Notes: generated by a model not told the origin, from the letters alone. Shown: positions 5,804-14,876, numbered from the stretch's first letter. The stretch is DNA of 35,843 nucleotides from a virus (IMGVR_UViG_3300047462_000049:1-35843); one strand, 5' to 3'. A program made the numbers and translations.

Positions 5804-6325
5804 TTATTTATCTGTTGCGTGAAATTTTAGATATTGTATTGCACGCTCCAATACAGTAGTATTTTCATAGAAAAGCCCAAGACCACTATTACAATTCTTA
5901 CATAAAATGGCTCTAACCTTTCCAGTTGTGTGGTCGTGGTCAGTTGCAATATTCAAATTAGTTATCTCACACAAACATAAAGGGCATTTTCCGCCTTGAC
6001 TTGACAACAAAAAATTATGTTGTTCTTCAGTCATTCCATATTGTTTTAGTAATTTTGCTGCACGCGAACGTTCTCTGTGAAGTTTTGGATTTTTCCAATA
6101 TGATTTTTGCTGGTATTGACGCCACTGTTCTGGTTTTGTAATCTTTGACTTTTGGTAGTATTCCTTTCGTTTCTGTACCAATGTTGGTTGGTTTGACTTG
6201 TAATGCTTTGCGGAATTTTTGTTCCTACAATCTTTGCACATCCAAGACAAGCCATCCTTTTGGGATGCATCCTTACTGAATTTGGTGTTGTCTTTTTCCA
6301 CCTTACATTTATTACATATTTTCAT
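5804..6325 (-). CDS. Recombination endonuclease VII family nuclease
   Basis: 173 residues. An N-terminal zinc finger has Cys 4, 7, 30 and 33, then a basic Tyr/Lys/Gln helix, then the catalytic His-Me finger: C114/C117, D129-H130-D131-H132 (T-D-H-D-H-T-T-G-K-V-R), C142/C145 and N146 (C-K-N-C-N-S-G-L-G). This is the signature of T4 gp49-type endonuclease VII, which cuts branched DNA so that it can be packaged. I chose ATG 6325, 4 bases after the fibre stop; the frame is open to 6418, but the extra residues fall inside the fibre gene. A homing-type nuclease is the alternative, since many HNH proteins share this motif. Confidence 0.85.
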   Translation of the reverse strand: MKICNKCKVEKDNTKFSKDASQKDGLSWMCKDCRNKNSAKHYKSNQPTLVQKRKEYYQKSKITKPEQWRQYQQKSYWKNPKLHRERSRAAKLLKQYGMTEEQHNFLLSSQGGKCPLCLCEITNLNIATDHDHTTGKVRAILCKNCNSGLGLFYENTTVLERAIQYLKFHATDK

Positions 6326-6329
6326 ACTA

Positions 6330-9300
6330 TTATGTGATTGGAAGTCCTGTTGTTGTATCAATCCAGTTTGTTCCATCACAGAACGCAAGTGTTCCTGTGC
6401 CGGATGTTCTTGTTGCATCGGTTACGTAAATTACCGCACCTGTGTTTAGTGCTGGTAAACTTGTCTTGCTCCATTGTGGTGGTTGAATACCAACAGAGGA
6501 ACTAACGGAAAACAAGCCAGCACAATTTACATTGACAGCTTGGTCATTTAGAAGTGAAATGCTTGAACCAGTTCCATCGGAAATGCTTGCTTCGGTACCA
6601 CTTGTTATAGTAATACCACCACTGTCTAGTGTTATGTTGTTGCTGTCAAGTTGGTCTTCCAGTTCAATGTATTGCTCTTCAATGTAAAGGAATGTATTTT
6701 CTGTTTGGTTGGCAGCAAATTCAACATATCCATTTGGTGTTGTAATAGAACCCCAACCTGTAATGCCTTGTCCGTCAGTTGCTGTTAGTTCAATACCACC
6801 ACCGGTAGCGCCAGATGTATCAACGGTTCCGTTTGGACCGACAAGTTCTTCTATGGTTGGTGTGCCCCAAATTGGTGTTGTATTGCCTTGTGAGATTAGT
6901 GCTTGTCCGGTAGTTCCATATCCAACTGATGGTAATGAAAGGGCGCCTGTTGGTGTAATTTGATACTGAATTGTTCCGTTGTTTACACCAAAGCGTAGTG
7001 AACCTGCAACACCAGTGCCAACACCAGAACCTGAAGTTAGCTGTAAATCACCACCATTTTGATTTGTTCCGTTACCAAATCCTGAACGAATGATAAGTTG
7101 ATTACCATCACTATTTGAAGTTTGAACTGGACAATCTATTACAACGGCACCAGTGTTGACTGTTGTAAATTCTATTTCTGTTTGTGTGGTTGATGCTGGT
7201 TGAACAATAAATGTATAAACTCCGAATGCTTGCACCAGAAAGTTCCCATTTGGACCAGAACCATCCCCAGCACCAAGTGAGATGAAAACACTACCACCAG
7301 CTTGATTACTTCCAGTTGCAGCATTTCCTGTAACGATATCTAAATATACACCACCAGAATCAGTTTGGGTTCCAGTGCTGATGGTTGCCGAACCAGTATC
7401 ACCAGAATAACCAAGTTGGATGTTTCCTAACCCAGTGTAAAGAAAATCACTATCACCAAGTAAGCTTCCGCTATTATTGAACTGGACAGAATTGGTTGGA
7501 CCGCCAGGTGTTCCTGAACCAGGATTCACCCACTGCATTTGTGCACCAGCACCTTGTGAGGCTAATACTTGTCCTACTGTTCCTACATTTCCGCTAATTG
7601 AAAATTCACCATTTGGCTCAAATGCGTATGGAGGTGTTGTTGCTGGGTTTAGCAAATTGCCAAGGTAATTGAAATTACCTGGTGCAAATCCAATGCGGCC
7701 ACCTGATGCATTTGAATAAACTGCTGTTACTGTAATAGTACAGACAGATGCTGGTGGAGTTGTTGGATAGTTTGGGTCCATCATTACTAATTCATATACA
7801 TCTCCAACGGATGCACCACCTCCACCAAATCCTCCGTTTGAGCCACCAATCAATACTTCTGTTACAACACCACCAGCAATAGTAATTTGCCAAGCGGCTG
7901 CTTCGTCATAAGTTGTGCTTGTATTATAGAATGTGTAATACTGCTGACTTGTAAGGTCTGTGAAGGTTCCATCTAATGGATAACCACTACCACCGGAAAT
8001 TGTGTATTCACCGATAACATTGGTAAGCAAATTACCAGCTTGGATTACGATATTGCCACTTGTAGAGGTGCCAGAACTGTCTAATCCATTACCACCAATA
8101 AGTCTTGCACCACCACCAATTCCAGCAACACCTGTTGAGTTGAAGTAATCACCACCATTTTGATATCCTGAACCACCAATTTTGGTGCCTGCGAATCCTG
8201 AATCCCAACTGGTTCCTCCTGGATATGCACTGAACGCACTTCCAGTGACCCAGCCACCAGTTTGTGGATTACCACCACCTGTAATTGAAACTGTTTGTCC
8301 TACCGTATAGAATCCAAATCCACCATCAGATGTTCCAAGTGAAATTGTGCCTTGGTTTTGTGAAGAACCAAGTGTCAACTGTCCAGGAACGGAATCTGCC
8401 ATCTGTAAATTTGGTGAGTAATTGGAACCATAATTTGAATAGACAAGATTTGAAGTTCCACCAAACACACCACTGTTGTTGAACTGGACTTGTCCATTCG
8501 TTCCACCAGGTGAACCACTACCGGCAGTTACCCACTCAACATTACCAGCACCATCACTACCCAATACTTGACCAGTTGTTCCAGCACTTCCACCAATGCT
8601 TACTTGCATTGTGTTAGTTGCAGTTAGTGAAAGGACACCAGAACCGTATGCACCAAGAACAACACTGCCTGGACTTGGTGATATAGGTCCACCAGTTGAA
8701 ATCTCTATGTAGCCGTTATAGTTATCACCAAAGCCACTATAAATGTGAACATTGCCGCCATTTGCACCAAGTGTATTCAATCCACCTTGGACGGTTACAT
8801 CACCACCATTGATGCCTGAACCTTCAGTAGCACCAGCCAGCACAAGATTTGTTCCATCCCAAGTTGATGTTGGTAGTCCGTCAAATGCACCAGCATTGTT
8901 CCATTGGATTTCACCTGGTGAGCCACCTGCTGGCAATGTTGGTAGATCAGCAGCAACCAATGCTCGAAAGGCAGGTTGTGCAGCGCCACCAGTTGCAGGT
9001 CCGGCGAATACCGTATTTGGTGCTTGTGAGGTTAGTGTTAGGTTTAGTGTTCCGTAAGTTGTAATTGGACCACCAGATACTCCGTAAATTGGAGTTGTTG
9101 ATGTGTCTGCCAACTGAACAGACGTTACGGTTCCAACTGGTCCTACTGTCCAAGTTGGTGGCAATCCACTTCCTTGTGAGATTAGTGCTTGTCCAGAAGT
9201 GCCAGAAGTTAATCCAGCGAACGTTCCTGAATTGTTATATTGTAGCTGTCCATTACTTCCACCTGGCGAACCACCACCACCGACAGCTGCCCAAATTGGA

Positions 9301-9971
9301 GGGCTGCTTGGTCCTTGGCTTGTTAGCACATATCCAGATGTTCCAGCATCACCATTTATTTGTAATGAAACTTCAGGATTCAAATTCAAATTGCCGCTTG
9401 TGGCAAGAATCAACGTTCCTGTTGCATCATTGATTTGTGAATAGTTGCTTGAAGGGAAACAAGAAAGTTGAAGCCCTGGACCTGAACCAATTTGAATCCA
9501 ACCCAAGTTAGAAGAACCACCAACGATAAGTGTTGGTATGACACCACCAGTTTTAATATACGTTAGGTCGGCTGTTCCATCAAATGCACCCGAATTATTA
9601 AACTGGATGTCAGTATTCGAACCACCTGGTGTTGAGCTTTCGTTTGCAGTGATCGTAACTGTGCCTAATCCGTCAGTTGGTGATAATGTGATATTTGCAC
9701 CAGCAATTAATTGCGTGACACCAATTTCAGCATTGATTGTAACTACACCAAGTCCATTACTTGGCGATAACGTAATTCCAGTTCCTGCGATAAGTTGCGA
9801 AACACCACCTGTTCCGGCACTTTCCCAAAGTAGAGTTCCATCGCCAACCGCAACAAGAACCTGTCCGTTTGCACCAGACGACCCATTATGGTCAAAGATA
9901 ATTGTTCCGTTAGGTGTAATACCTAAACTTGCACTTACCGTGGTCGATGTTGAATTTGGTTCATTTGACAT
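6330..9971 (-). CDS. Giant modular tail fibre (1213 aa)
   Basis: 1213 residues, Gly/Ser/Asn/Thr-rich and almost lacking charged helices. It consists of repeated modules: P-G-G-S/T-N-x-x-V-Q-F-N-N-S-G-x-F-G-G, alternating with G-T-S/T-G-Q-V/A-L-x-S-Q-G-x-x-x-P-x-W, at least six times. A G-S-G-Y-P-L-D-G-T-F domain lies near the middle, and the C-terminal tip reads L-P-A-L-N-T-G-A-V-I-Y-V-T-D-A then F-C-D-G-T-N-W. Such repeats are typical of beta-rich phage fibres that reach the host surface. The gene has AAGGA 8 bases before its ATG. Direct DNA repeats inside it (for example 6886-6908 and 9172-9194) could allow shortening or exchange. Confidence 0.85.
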   Translation of the reverse strand: MSNEPNSTSTTVSASLGITPNGTIIFDHNGSSGANGQVLVAVGDGTLLWESAGTGGVSQLIAGTGITLSPSNGLGVVTINAEIGVTQLIAGANITLSPTDGLGTVTITANESSTPGGSNTDIQFNNSGAFDGTADLTYIKTGGVIPTLIVGGSSNLGWIQIGSGPGLQLSCFPSSNYSQINDATGTLILATSGNLNLNPEVSLQINGDAGTSGYVLTSQGPSSPPIWAAVGGGGSPGGSNGQLQYNNSGTFAGLTSGTSGQALISQGSGLPPTWTVGPVGTVTSVQLADTSTTPIYGVSGGPITTYGTLNLTLTSQAPNTVFAGPATGGAAQPAFRALVAADLPTLPAGGSPGEIQWNNAGAFDGLPTSTWDGTNLVLAGATEGSGINGGDVTVQGGLNTLGANGGNVHIYSGFGDNYNGYIEISTGGPISPSPGSVVLGAYGSGVLSLTATNTMQVSIGGSAGTTGQVLGSDGAGNVEWVTAGSGSPGGTNGQVQFNNSGVFGGTSNLVYSNYGSNYSPNLQMADSVPGQLTLGSSQNQGTISLGTSDGGFGFYTVGQTVSITGGGNPQTGGWVTGSAFSAYPGGTSWDSGFAGTKIGGSGYQNGGDYFNSTGVAGIGGGARLIGGNGLDSSGTSTSGNIVIQAGNLLTNVIGEYTISGGSGYPLDGTFTDLTSQQYYTFYNTSTTYDEAAAWQITIAGGVVTEVLIGGSNGGFGGGGASVGDVYELVMMDPNYPTTPPASVCTITVTAVYSNASGGRIGFAPGNFNYLGNLLNPATTPPYAFEPNGEFSISGNVGTVGQVLASQGAGAQMQWVNPGSGTPGGPTNSVQFNNSGSLLGDSDFLYTGLGNIQLGYSGDTGSATISTGTQTDSGGVYLDIVTGNAATGSNQAGGSVFISLGAGDGSGPNGNFLVQAFGVYTFIVQPASTTQTEIEFTTVNTGAVVIDCPVQTSNSDGNQLIIRSGFGNGTNQNGGDLQLTSGSGVGTGVAGSLRFGVNNGTIQYQITPTGALSLPSVGYGTTGQALISQGNTTPIWGTPTIEELVGPNGTVDTSGATGGGIELTATDGQGITGWGSITTPNGYVEFAANQTENTFLYIEEQYIELEDQLDSNNITLDSGGITITSGTEASISDGTGSSISLLNDQAVNVNCAGLFSVSSSVGIQPPQWSKTSLPALNTGAVIYVTDATRTSGTGTLAFCDGTNWIDTTTGLPIT
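6886..6908. repeat. 23-base direct repeat in fibre gene, copy 1
   Basis: Identical to 9172-9194 (CCTTGTGAGATTAGTG followed by CTTGTCC on the + strand). It encodes G-Q-A-L-I-S-Q-G on the - strand. Near matches occur around 7553 and 10567. It is part of the fibre module repeats. Confidence 0.8.
9172..9194. repeat. 23-base direct repeat in fibre gene, copy 2
   Basis: Exact partner of 6886-6908, 2.3 kb away in the same gene and the same orientation. It encodes the same G-Q-A-L-I-S-Q-G element of the fibre module. Confidence 0.8.
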
Positions 9972-9999
9972 TTAAATTCCTTGAATCCTGTATTTATTC

Positions 10000-11694
10000 T
10001 TATGCGACAAGGATGTGGGTTCCAGCATCACGCCAAATTCCATCACCAATACAATAGCATAATGCACCGCTTCCGGAATTTGCGTCAGTTACCGTGATCA
10101 TTAATCCTGCAACTGCAGTTGGTAATGTCGATAATGTATAAGTTGGTGCTAGAGGTGCCCAAATAGGTGGAGTTCCAGAACCAGAACCAGTGCTTGTCAG
10201 AACATATCCCGAAGTTCCACCATCTCCGTTTATAATGAAAGCACCAGGTGTATTGAAAAAAGGTTCCCCATTGAAATTTAGTGGAGATGTTCCTGACGCA
10301 CCAGCTTCAAGTGTGATTTGGTCACTGTTCAAGAAGATTTTTGCAAAACTGCTTGTTGTAGGTGTTGGTGTTTCAGCATAAATTTCCGTAGCAACTAAAA
10401 CACAATTTATTAGCAAATAATTTGGGTCTGGATAAGGATTACTAAAATAATACTGAATATCAGCAGCACCACCAAACGCACCAGAGTTATTGAACTGGAC
10501 ATCCGTATTTGAACCGCCAGGAGTTCCGGTTGGTATTGTCGTCCAAGTAGGAAATGCACCAATACCTTGTGAGGTTAGTATTTGTCCAGATGTTCCGGAT
10601 GTGCCAGCAATGTTTAAATCACCACCAGCTTCCAAAATATATCCAGTTCCAGATGTTCCTGGATACAAGTAAATGTTTCCAGTTCCTGCATATGCATAAA
10701 GATTATTAGCAGCGGTGATTGCCATCCCACCACTTCCATTATCGAAGATACTATCGGTTCCTGCGAATTGGATTTTTGCACTTCCAGCAGAATTTAATGT
10801 AAGTGTTGAACTCGCATTTGTCCAAGTGAAGTTGCTTGTTCCTGTTAGGATATTACTTGCATCACCATATCCAACATATGTGGAAGTTAATGCAGGTGGT
10901 GGTATTGCTACCCATTGTGGACTTGCACTTGAACCTTCACTTGTTAATACTTGTCCAGCAGTTCCATAATTAGGTGATGTAATGTTTGGACTTAATGCGC
11001 CCGAAGTGTTTATCTGCAAACCACCATTGGTTGTTGCCAACTTTAAATTACCAGATGTATCACCTAATACATTCGCACCATCAGATCCTAATGTTAGTTG
11101 TCCAATACCAACAGTATTACCTAATTGGATTGTCGATTGTGTGCTATTGTGGGTATAGAAGAAATTAAATGAGTCGCCAACAAATCCACCACCAACGCCA
11201 GCATATTGAATACTTCCTGGTGGTCCATTCGCTGTTGAATTACTTGGACCAGAAGCAACGTTTGTTACCAATCCCTTGTCGTTTACTGTCAAAGCACTAA
11301 TGTTTGTAAACGAACCAAATGTAATTGGATTGACAACCTTTAATGTCAATTCTGTTGAGCCTACTGTGCTCGTTACATCACCAGTAAATGCTGGGATTAG
11401 TTCAGTCCATTCACCACTTACGTTAATAAAGATTTGACCGGTATCTGTTGTAAAGTAAATCTCACCATTTACACCAGCTGGTCTTTCTGCGAGTGTTCCT
11501 TCACTTAAAGTTGGCGTTACACCAGAACCACCACCAGCAGCGATATAAGGACCACCATTAATGATTGTTTGTTGGTTGTTAGATAATACTTTAAGCCAAT
11601 GGTACCACGAGTTAACAATCACCCCTTTCTTATCCGAAAAGGGAGTTGTGGCTGGAATTAAGCCTTGTTGTGTAATACCAGAAGTAATTGCCAT
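10000..11694 (-). CDS. Tail fibre, paralogue of the giant fibre (564 aa)
   Basis: 564 residues with the same module elements as the 6330 gene (G-G-S-N-T-D-V-Q-F-N-N-S-G-A-F-G-G, and G-T-S-G-Q-I-L-T-S-Q-G) and a related C-terminal tip (L-P-T-A-V-A-G-L-M-I-T-V-T-D-A, then G-D-G-I-W-R-D). The N-terminus is different (VIVNSWYHWLKVLSNNQQT), a helical segment likely to be its attachment or trimerisation part. The start overlaps the upstream gene by one base. A second, shorter fibre on the same particle, or one that caps the baseplate, is likely. Confidence 0.8.
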   Translation of the reverse strand: MAITSGITQQGLIPATTPFSDKKGVIVNSWYHWLKVLSNNQQTIINGGPYIAAGGGSGVTPTLSEGTLAERPAGVNGEIYFTTDTGQIFINVSGEWTELIPAFTGDVTSTVGSTELTLKVVNPITFGSFTNISALTVNDKGLVTNVASGPSNSTANGPPGSIQYAGVGGGFVGDSFNFFYTHNSTQSTIQLGNTVGIGQLTLGSDGANVLGDTSGNLKLATTNGGLQINTSGALSPNITSPNYGTAGQVLTSEGSSASPQWVAIPPPALTSTYVGYGDASNILTGTSNFTWTNASSTLTLNSAGSAKIQFAGTDSIFDNGSGGMAITAANNLYAYAGTGNIYLYPGTSGTGYILEAGGDLNIAGTSGTSGQILTSQGIGAFPTWTTIPTGTPGGSNTDVQFNNSGAFGGAADIQYYFSNPYPDPNYLLINCVLVATEIYAETPTPTTSSFAKIFLNSDQITLEAGASGTSPLNFNGEPFFNTPGAFIINGDGGTSGYVLTSTGSGSGTPPIWAPLAPTYTLSTLPTAVAGLMITVTDANSGSGALCYCIGDGIWRDAGTHILVA

Positions 11695-13028
11695 TAGCTT
11701 GTCTGCACTGCGTTTGCACTTGACGATGCGTATCGTGTCATTTGATTACTTCCAGCACCTGCATTACCCCAAGCAACATATAGATTGCCTGCCGAACTTG
11801 TATAGATTGAACCTACAATTCGAAACATAACTTGGGAGTCAATACCTGAAGCAAATAATGCTTGTGTGTTGATAGCATATGTGTTGTATGAGCTTTGTGC
11901 GCCACCTACATAAAACGCACCGTTTACATTTGTGCCTGAATATCCAATAGTCATAAAGACACCAGCTGATGGTGAGTACATATACCAATCGAACGTAAAC
12001 TGGTAAACAATATTTGCTTCCAAGGCAATCGTTAATGCTGGATCGGCTGTTACACCATCTGGACCTGTTCGAATTAAATCTGCAGTAGCACCATTTGTTA
12101 GGTTTGAATTGAATGGTGCTTGCCATTGAAGTCCATTCGCATTTGCACTATTTGCTGTTAATACCGTTCCGTTTGCACCAACTGGGATTCTTACTGGTAC
12201 TGTACTAAATCCAGCCAAATCACCTTTTGTTGTTTGCACCAATCCATTGCTTGCTGATGTAATACGACCCAAAGTATTAACGGTAATGTTTGCTTGTTTG
12301 TATGAACCTGGTGTTACTCCCGTTGGGGTGTTGATTGTTGTAATCTCGCTATTAATGTTGCTTAATTGACCACCAACTGTATTCGATGCAGCATATGTTA
12401 ATGCACTTGAATACGAAACAGCTCCAGCATCAACCGTAATGCCAGTTGTTGTTAATGCACTCCAATAAACAGCACTTAAGTTCGAACCAATGTTAATTGA
12501 AAGATCAGTTAGTGTAACCTCTGTATTACCAGACGTATAGCTAACAGCACTTACCGTTCCATAACCATATTGTGTTGAACCATTTAGGAATTGAACTCTA
12601 TTACCAATTGCATAATCACCAGTTACATCACCAGCGATAACGAATTGCGTTCCGGAAATATAACCTGGCGTTGCTGACTGATTCCAAACTGAAATGCCTG
12701 TGCTTCCTGAACCAGGAACAGAACTTGATTGCGAACCGATAATGTTTGTTAGCGTATCAATCGTATTACCGTTAGAATCGGTTAGCTTTAAGTTGTAGTA
12801 GAGACCTTCCTGTCCATACATTTGCACAGACGCAAGTCCGTTCATATCCAATACAATAGGATTTGGATTTGCAGCGGTCCCATCATTGGTTCCTGAATAT
12901 GTTGTCTGTTCGACGGTAAAGCTTCCGCCTTCGTATTGGTAAATCATTCCACCAGCAAGAATATTATTATTCTGATCAGTGAAGCGTATTCCATTCCAAA
13001 CTGGTAGTAAAAATGTAGGTGTTGTCAT
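11694..13028 (-). CDS. Receptor-binding tail protein with shared N-terminal adaptor domain (444 aa)
   Basis: 444 residues. Residues about 1-95 form the domain shared with the two upstream genes: W-N-G-I-R-F-T-D-Q-N-N-N-I-L-A-G-G-M-I-Y-Q-Y, then Q-T-T-Y, then N-L-K-L-T-D-S-N-G-N-T-I-D-T. The middle is beta-repeat shaft, and the C-terminal 130 residues (from L-I-R-T-G-P-D-G) look like a compact beta-sandwich tip with several Tyr and Trp residues. The shared part probably docks on the tail while the tips differ. The gene sits in a block of five late genes of this kind. Confidence 0.8.
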   Translation of the reverse strand: MTTPTFLLPVWNGIRFTDQNNNILAGGMIYQYEGGSFTVEQTTYSGTNDGTAANPNPIVLDMNGLASVQMYGQEGLYYNLKLTDSNGNTIDTLTNIIGSQSSSVPGSGSTGISVWNQSATPGYISGTQFVIAGDVTGDYAIGNRVQFLNGSTQYGYGTVSAVSYTSGNTEVTLTDLSINIGSNLSAVYWSALTTTGITVDAGAVSYSSALTYAASNTVGGQLSNINSEITTINTPTGVTPGSYKQANITVNTLGRITSASNGLVQTTKGDLAGFSTVPVRIPVGANGTVLTANSANANGLQWQAPFNSNLTNGATADLIRTGPDGVTADPALTIALEANIVYQFTFDWYMYSPSAGVFMTIGYSGTNVNGAFYVGGAQSSYNTYAINTQALFASGIDSQVMFRIVGSIYTSSAGNLYVAWGNAGAGSNQMTRYASSSANAVQTS

Positions 13029-13039
13029 AGTAATCCCAT

Positions 13040-14329
13040 TTATGAGCGTTTATAGATGAATACAGGTGCACCACCGTAAGTGCTTGTAACTGCCAACGTA
13101 TCACCACCAACATAAACGTCATTTGTGTAATCCGTTATTGATGTTGCTGTATAGTTAATTCCATCCGTTGTTTCGTAAATTCCAGATGGTCCATACAGAT
13201 ATCCTCTGGTTGGTCCTGGTGTAAATCCAAATCCATAAACTGGTAAAGCAGTTGTTGTCCACGTAATTCCATCTGGTGATGTATACAGATTAGTACCTTG
13301 AAATTGCATAAACAAATTATTAAAAGTGTAAATTGCATTTTGTTCAGGTGGCGAAGTTGGAGTTGAATCTACTTCAGTCCAAGACTTACCATCTGTTGAT
13401 GTCCATACATTTGTTGGATATGGAGGCACAAATGCTCCTGCAACCAACATCCATATTCCATTTGCATATCCTAATCCAAACCAATCATTACCTGATAAGT
13501 CAGTTGCTGATTCGGTCCAAGTAACACCACCATCTGCTGACCACCAAGCCGAATAGGTTGGATATGAACCATATGTACTTACAGTAATTCCACCGTGAGT
13601 TAGAATTGAAGTTACATATGTAGCTAAATTTGGTCCAGGTGCGTTGTTTATAATTAGTGTTACCGTATTAGAGTTTGGTGCAATACGATACAACGTTGTG
13701 TTTGGTGGTGTTCCTCCATATGGAGCGAAGTAAATTGCTTCCGTACCAGGATCTCTAAAGATTTGGTATACACCATAATTAACACCATCAGTTGTCCAAG
13801 ATACTAAATCGGTTGAGAAGTAAATCATTCCACTAATTAATGCAACGAAATACGTTCCGTTGAACATAATTCCAGAAACAAAGCCAGTTGGTAAATTAGT
13901 GTAAAGGGCGTATGTATTACCACCATTACTGGATGATGCCGTTCCATCAAATCCATACGAACCATATGCAATTGAATACACCCCAGCATCATCACTTACG
14001 ATAGCTTGGTAGGTGCCACCATTACCATTACCACCTCCGCCACCATCATATTCAAAACTTAAACCCCAAGGTTCTGGGGGTGCTGGAATACCAACTACTG
14101 GATCAACTACTCGTTGAAAATTACCATATTGGTCTGTTAGCTTTAAGTTGCAATAAACATTCGCTGGTATTTGAAAATTAACAGCAATGCCTTGTGCATT
14201 TAACTGAACTGGTTCTTGTAACTCTACTGTCCACGAATCACCAGCATAGCAGTATATGAAACCATTCGATAACGGATTACCATTTTGGTCACATAATACT
14301 ACATTGTTCCATACTGGTGATGTTGCCAT
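13040..14329 (-). CDS. Receptor-binding tail protein with beta-propeller tip (429 aa)
   Basis: 429 residues. The N-terminal adaptor (W-N-N-V-V-L-C-D-Q-N-G-N-P-L-S-N-G-F-I-Y) ends with N-L-K-L-T-D-Q-Y-G-N-F, and a short poly-Gly linker follows at about 95-105. The rest contains at least five Asp-box-type motifs (F-S-T-D-L-V-S-W, S-A-D-G-G-V-T-W, T-S-T-D-G-K-S-W, T-S-P-D-G-I-T-W, E-T-T-D-G-I-N-Y) spaced as in BNR/sialidase-type propellers. Such tips can bind or cleave surface glycans; catalytic sialidase residues are not evident, so binding is more likely than hydrolysis. Confidence 0.8.
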   Translation of the reverse strand: MATSPVWNNVVLCDQNGNPLSNGFIYCYAGDSWTVELQEPVQLNAQGIAVNFQIPANVYCNLKLTDQYGNFQRVVDPVVGIPAPPEPWGLSFEYDGGGGGNGNGGTYQAIVSDDAGVYSIAYGSYGFDGTASSSNGGNTYALYTNLPTGFVSGIMFNGTYFVALISGMIYFSTDLVSWTTDGVNYGVYQIFRDPGTEAIYFAPYGGTPPNTTLYRIAPNSNTVTLIINNAPGPNLATYVTSILTHGGITVSTYGSYPTYSAWWSADGGVTWTESATDLSGNDWFGLGYANGIWMLVAGAFVPPYPTNVWTSTDGKSWTEVDSTPTSPPEQNAIYTFNNLFMQFQGTNLYTSPDGITWTTTALPVYGFGFTPGPTRGYLYGPSGIYETTDGINYTATSITDYTNDVYVGGDTLAVTSTYGGAPVFIYKRS

Positions 14330-14637
14330 TAAATAGTCTCTATTGTATTACCTAAATGATCTTTAATAACATATGTGTAAGACGCACCAGAAATTTCCCA
14401 CACTTCTGTATTCAACAAACCAGAGATGTTTAGCGGTAGTGGGTTCGTATTATAGGATTCACCAAAGAACTGTGTTGTTCCTGATATAACTAATGGATAT
14501 GCACTGGCATATGTTGTTTGAGGAATTGTAGTGTTTTGTTGATAGGAAAATACCATACCACCAGACAACAGATTGCCTAACAAATCCTTGAATTGCGTTC
14601 CGCTTAATTCTGCATTTAAAACTACTTGTGCTGTCAT
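14329..14637 (-). CDS. Stand-alone adaptor domain of the tail fibre family (102 aa)
   Basis: 102 residues that correspond almost exactly to the N-terminal domain of the next two genes: F-K-D-L-L-G-N-L-L-S-G-G-M-V-F-S-Y near the start, Q-T-T-Y in the middle, and K-D-H-L-G-N-T-I-E-T-I at the end, where it stops. It overlaps the following gene by TAATG. It may be a free adaptor or plug for the tail attachment site, or the remnant of a fibre that lost its tip. No strong ribosome site is seen (AGGG lies 12 bases upstream), and a + strand promoter overlaps its start region. Confidence 0.75.
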   Translation of the reverse strand: MTAQVVLNAELSGTQFKDLLGNLLSGGMVFSYQQNTTIPQTTYASAYPLVISGTTQFFGESYNTNPLPLNISGLLNTEVWEISGASYTYVIKDHLGNTIETI

Positions 14638-14639
14638 TG

Positions 14640-14668
14640 TTGTCTTTATTACCCTAATGTGTTATAAT
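14640..14668 (+). promoter_or_regulatory. Sigma70-type promoter for the antisense membrane gene
   Basis: TTGTCT (14640-14645), a 17-base spacer and TATAAT (14663-14668) preceded by TGT, which makes an extended -10. It points into the 14700 gene, against the late operon, and gives a leader of roughly 25 bases. Confidence 0.75.
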
Positions 14669-14699
14669 GTCTTTGTCGTTAATCAGTTTGGAGTTTGAG

Positions 14700-14876
14700 A
14701 TGTTCACAATATTCGCAATGATTATTATTCCATTTCTAATGCCAGCTATACTGTTTGCTTTACTTGGTATTTTTCAGTTCTTCTTCAAGGTCGGGTCAAT
14801 ACTGATCACGATTCTTATTAGTCCTCTATTACTTCTCACATACATTTTAAAGTGGTGTGGTGTAAAGCTGGTTTAG
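14700..14876 (+). CDS. Small two-helix membrane protein, moron-like (58 aa)
   Basis: The start at 14700 is set by GGAG 6 bases upstream; longer in-frame starts lack a site. Nearly the whole protein is hydrophobic: two segments, about residues 1-25 (FTIFAMIIIPFLMPAILFAL) and 32-50 (VGSILITILISPLLLLTYIL), then a basic end K-W-C-G-V-K-L-V. It is the only + gene inside the 25-kb - strand operon, has its own strong promoter, and its stop touches the stop of the convergent gene (TAG then TTA, no gap). Candidate roles are superinfection exclusion, a holin or antiholin; the sequence alone cannot decide. Confidence 0.75.
   Translation: MFTIFAMIIIPFLMPAILFALLGIFQFFFKVGSILITILISPLLLLTYILKWCGVKLV

Noticed and set aside
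6326-6418. Longer start for the endonuclease VII gene
   Set aside because: Lies wholly inside the fibre 3' end; the family N-terminus begins at ATG 6325.
8752-9057. Long + strand frames inside the fibre, coat and ejection genes
   Set aside because: Proline-rich or Leu/Gln-rich antisense shadows of repetitive genes, without ribosome sites or family features.
6330-14637. Diversity-generating retroelement acting on the fibres
   Set aside because: No reverse transcriptase or template repeat was seen anywhere in the window.
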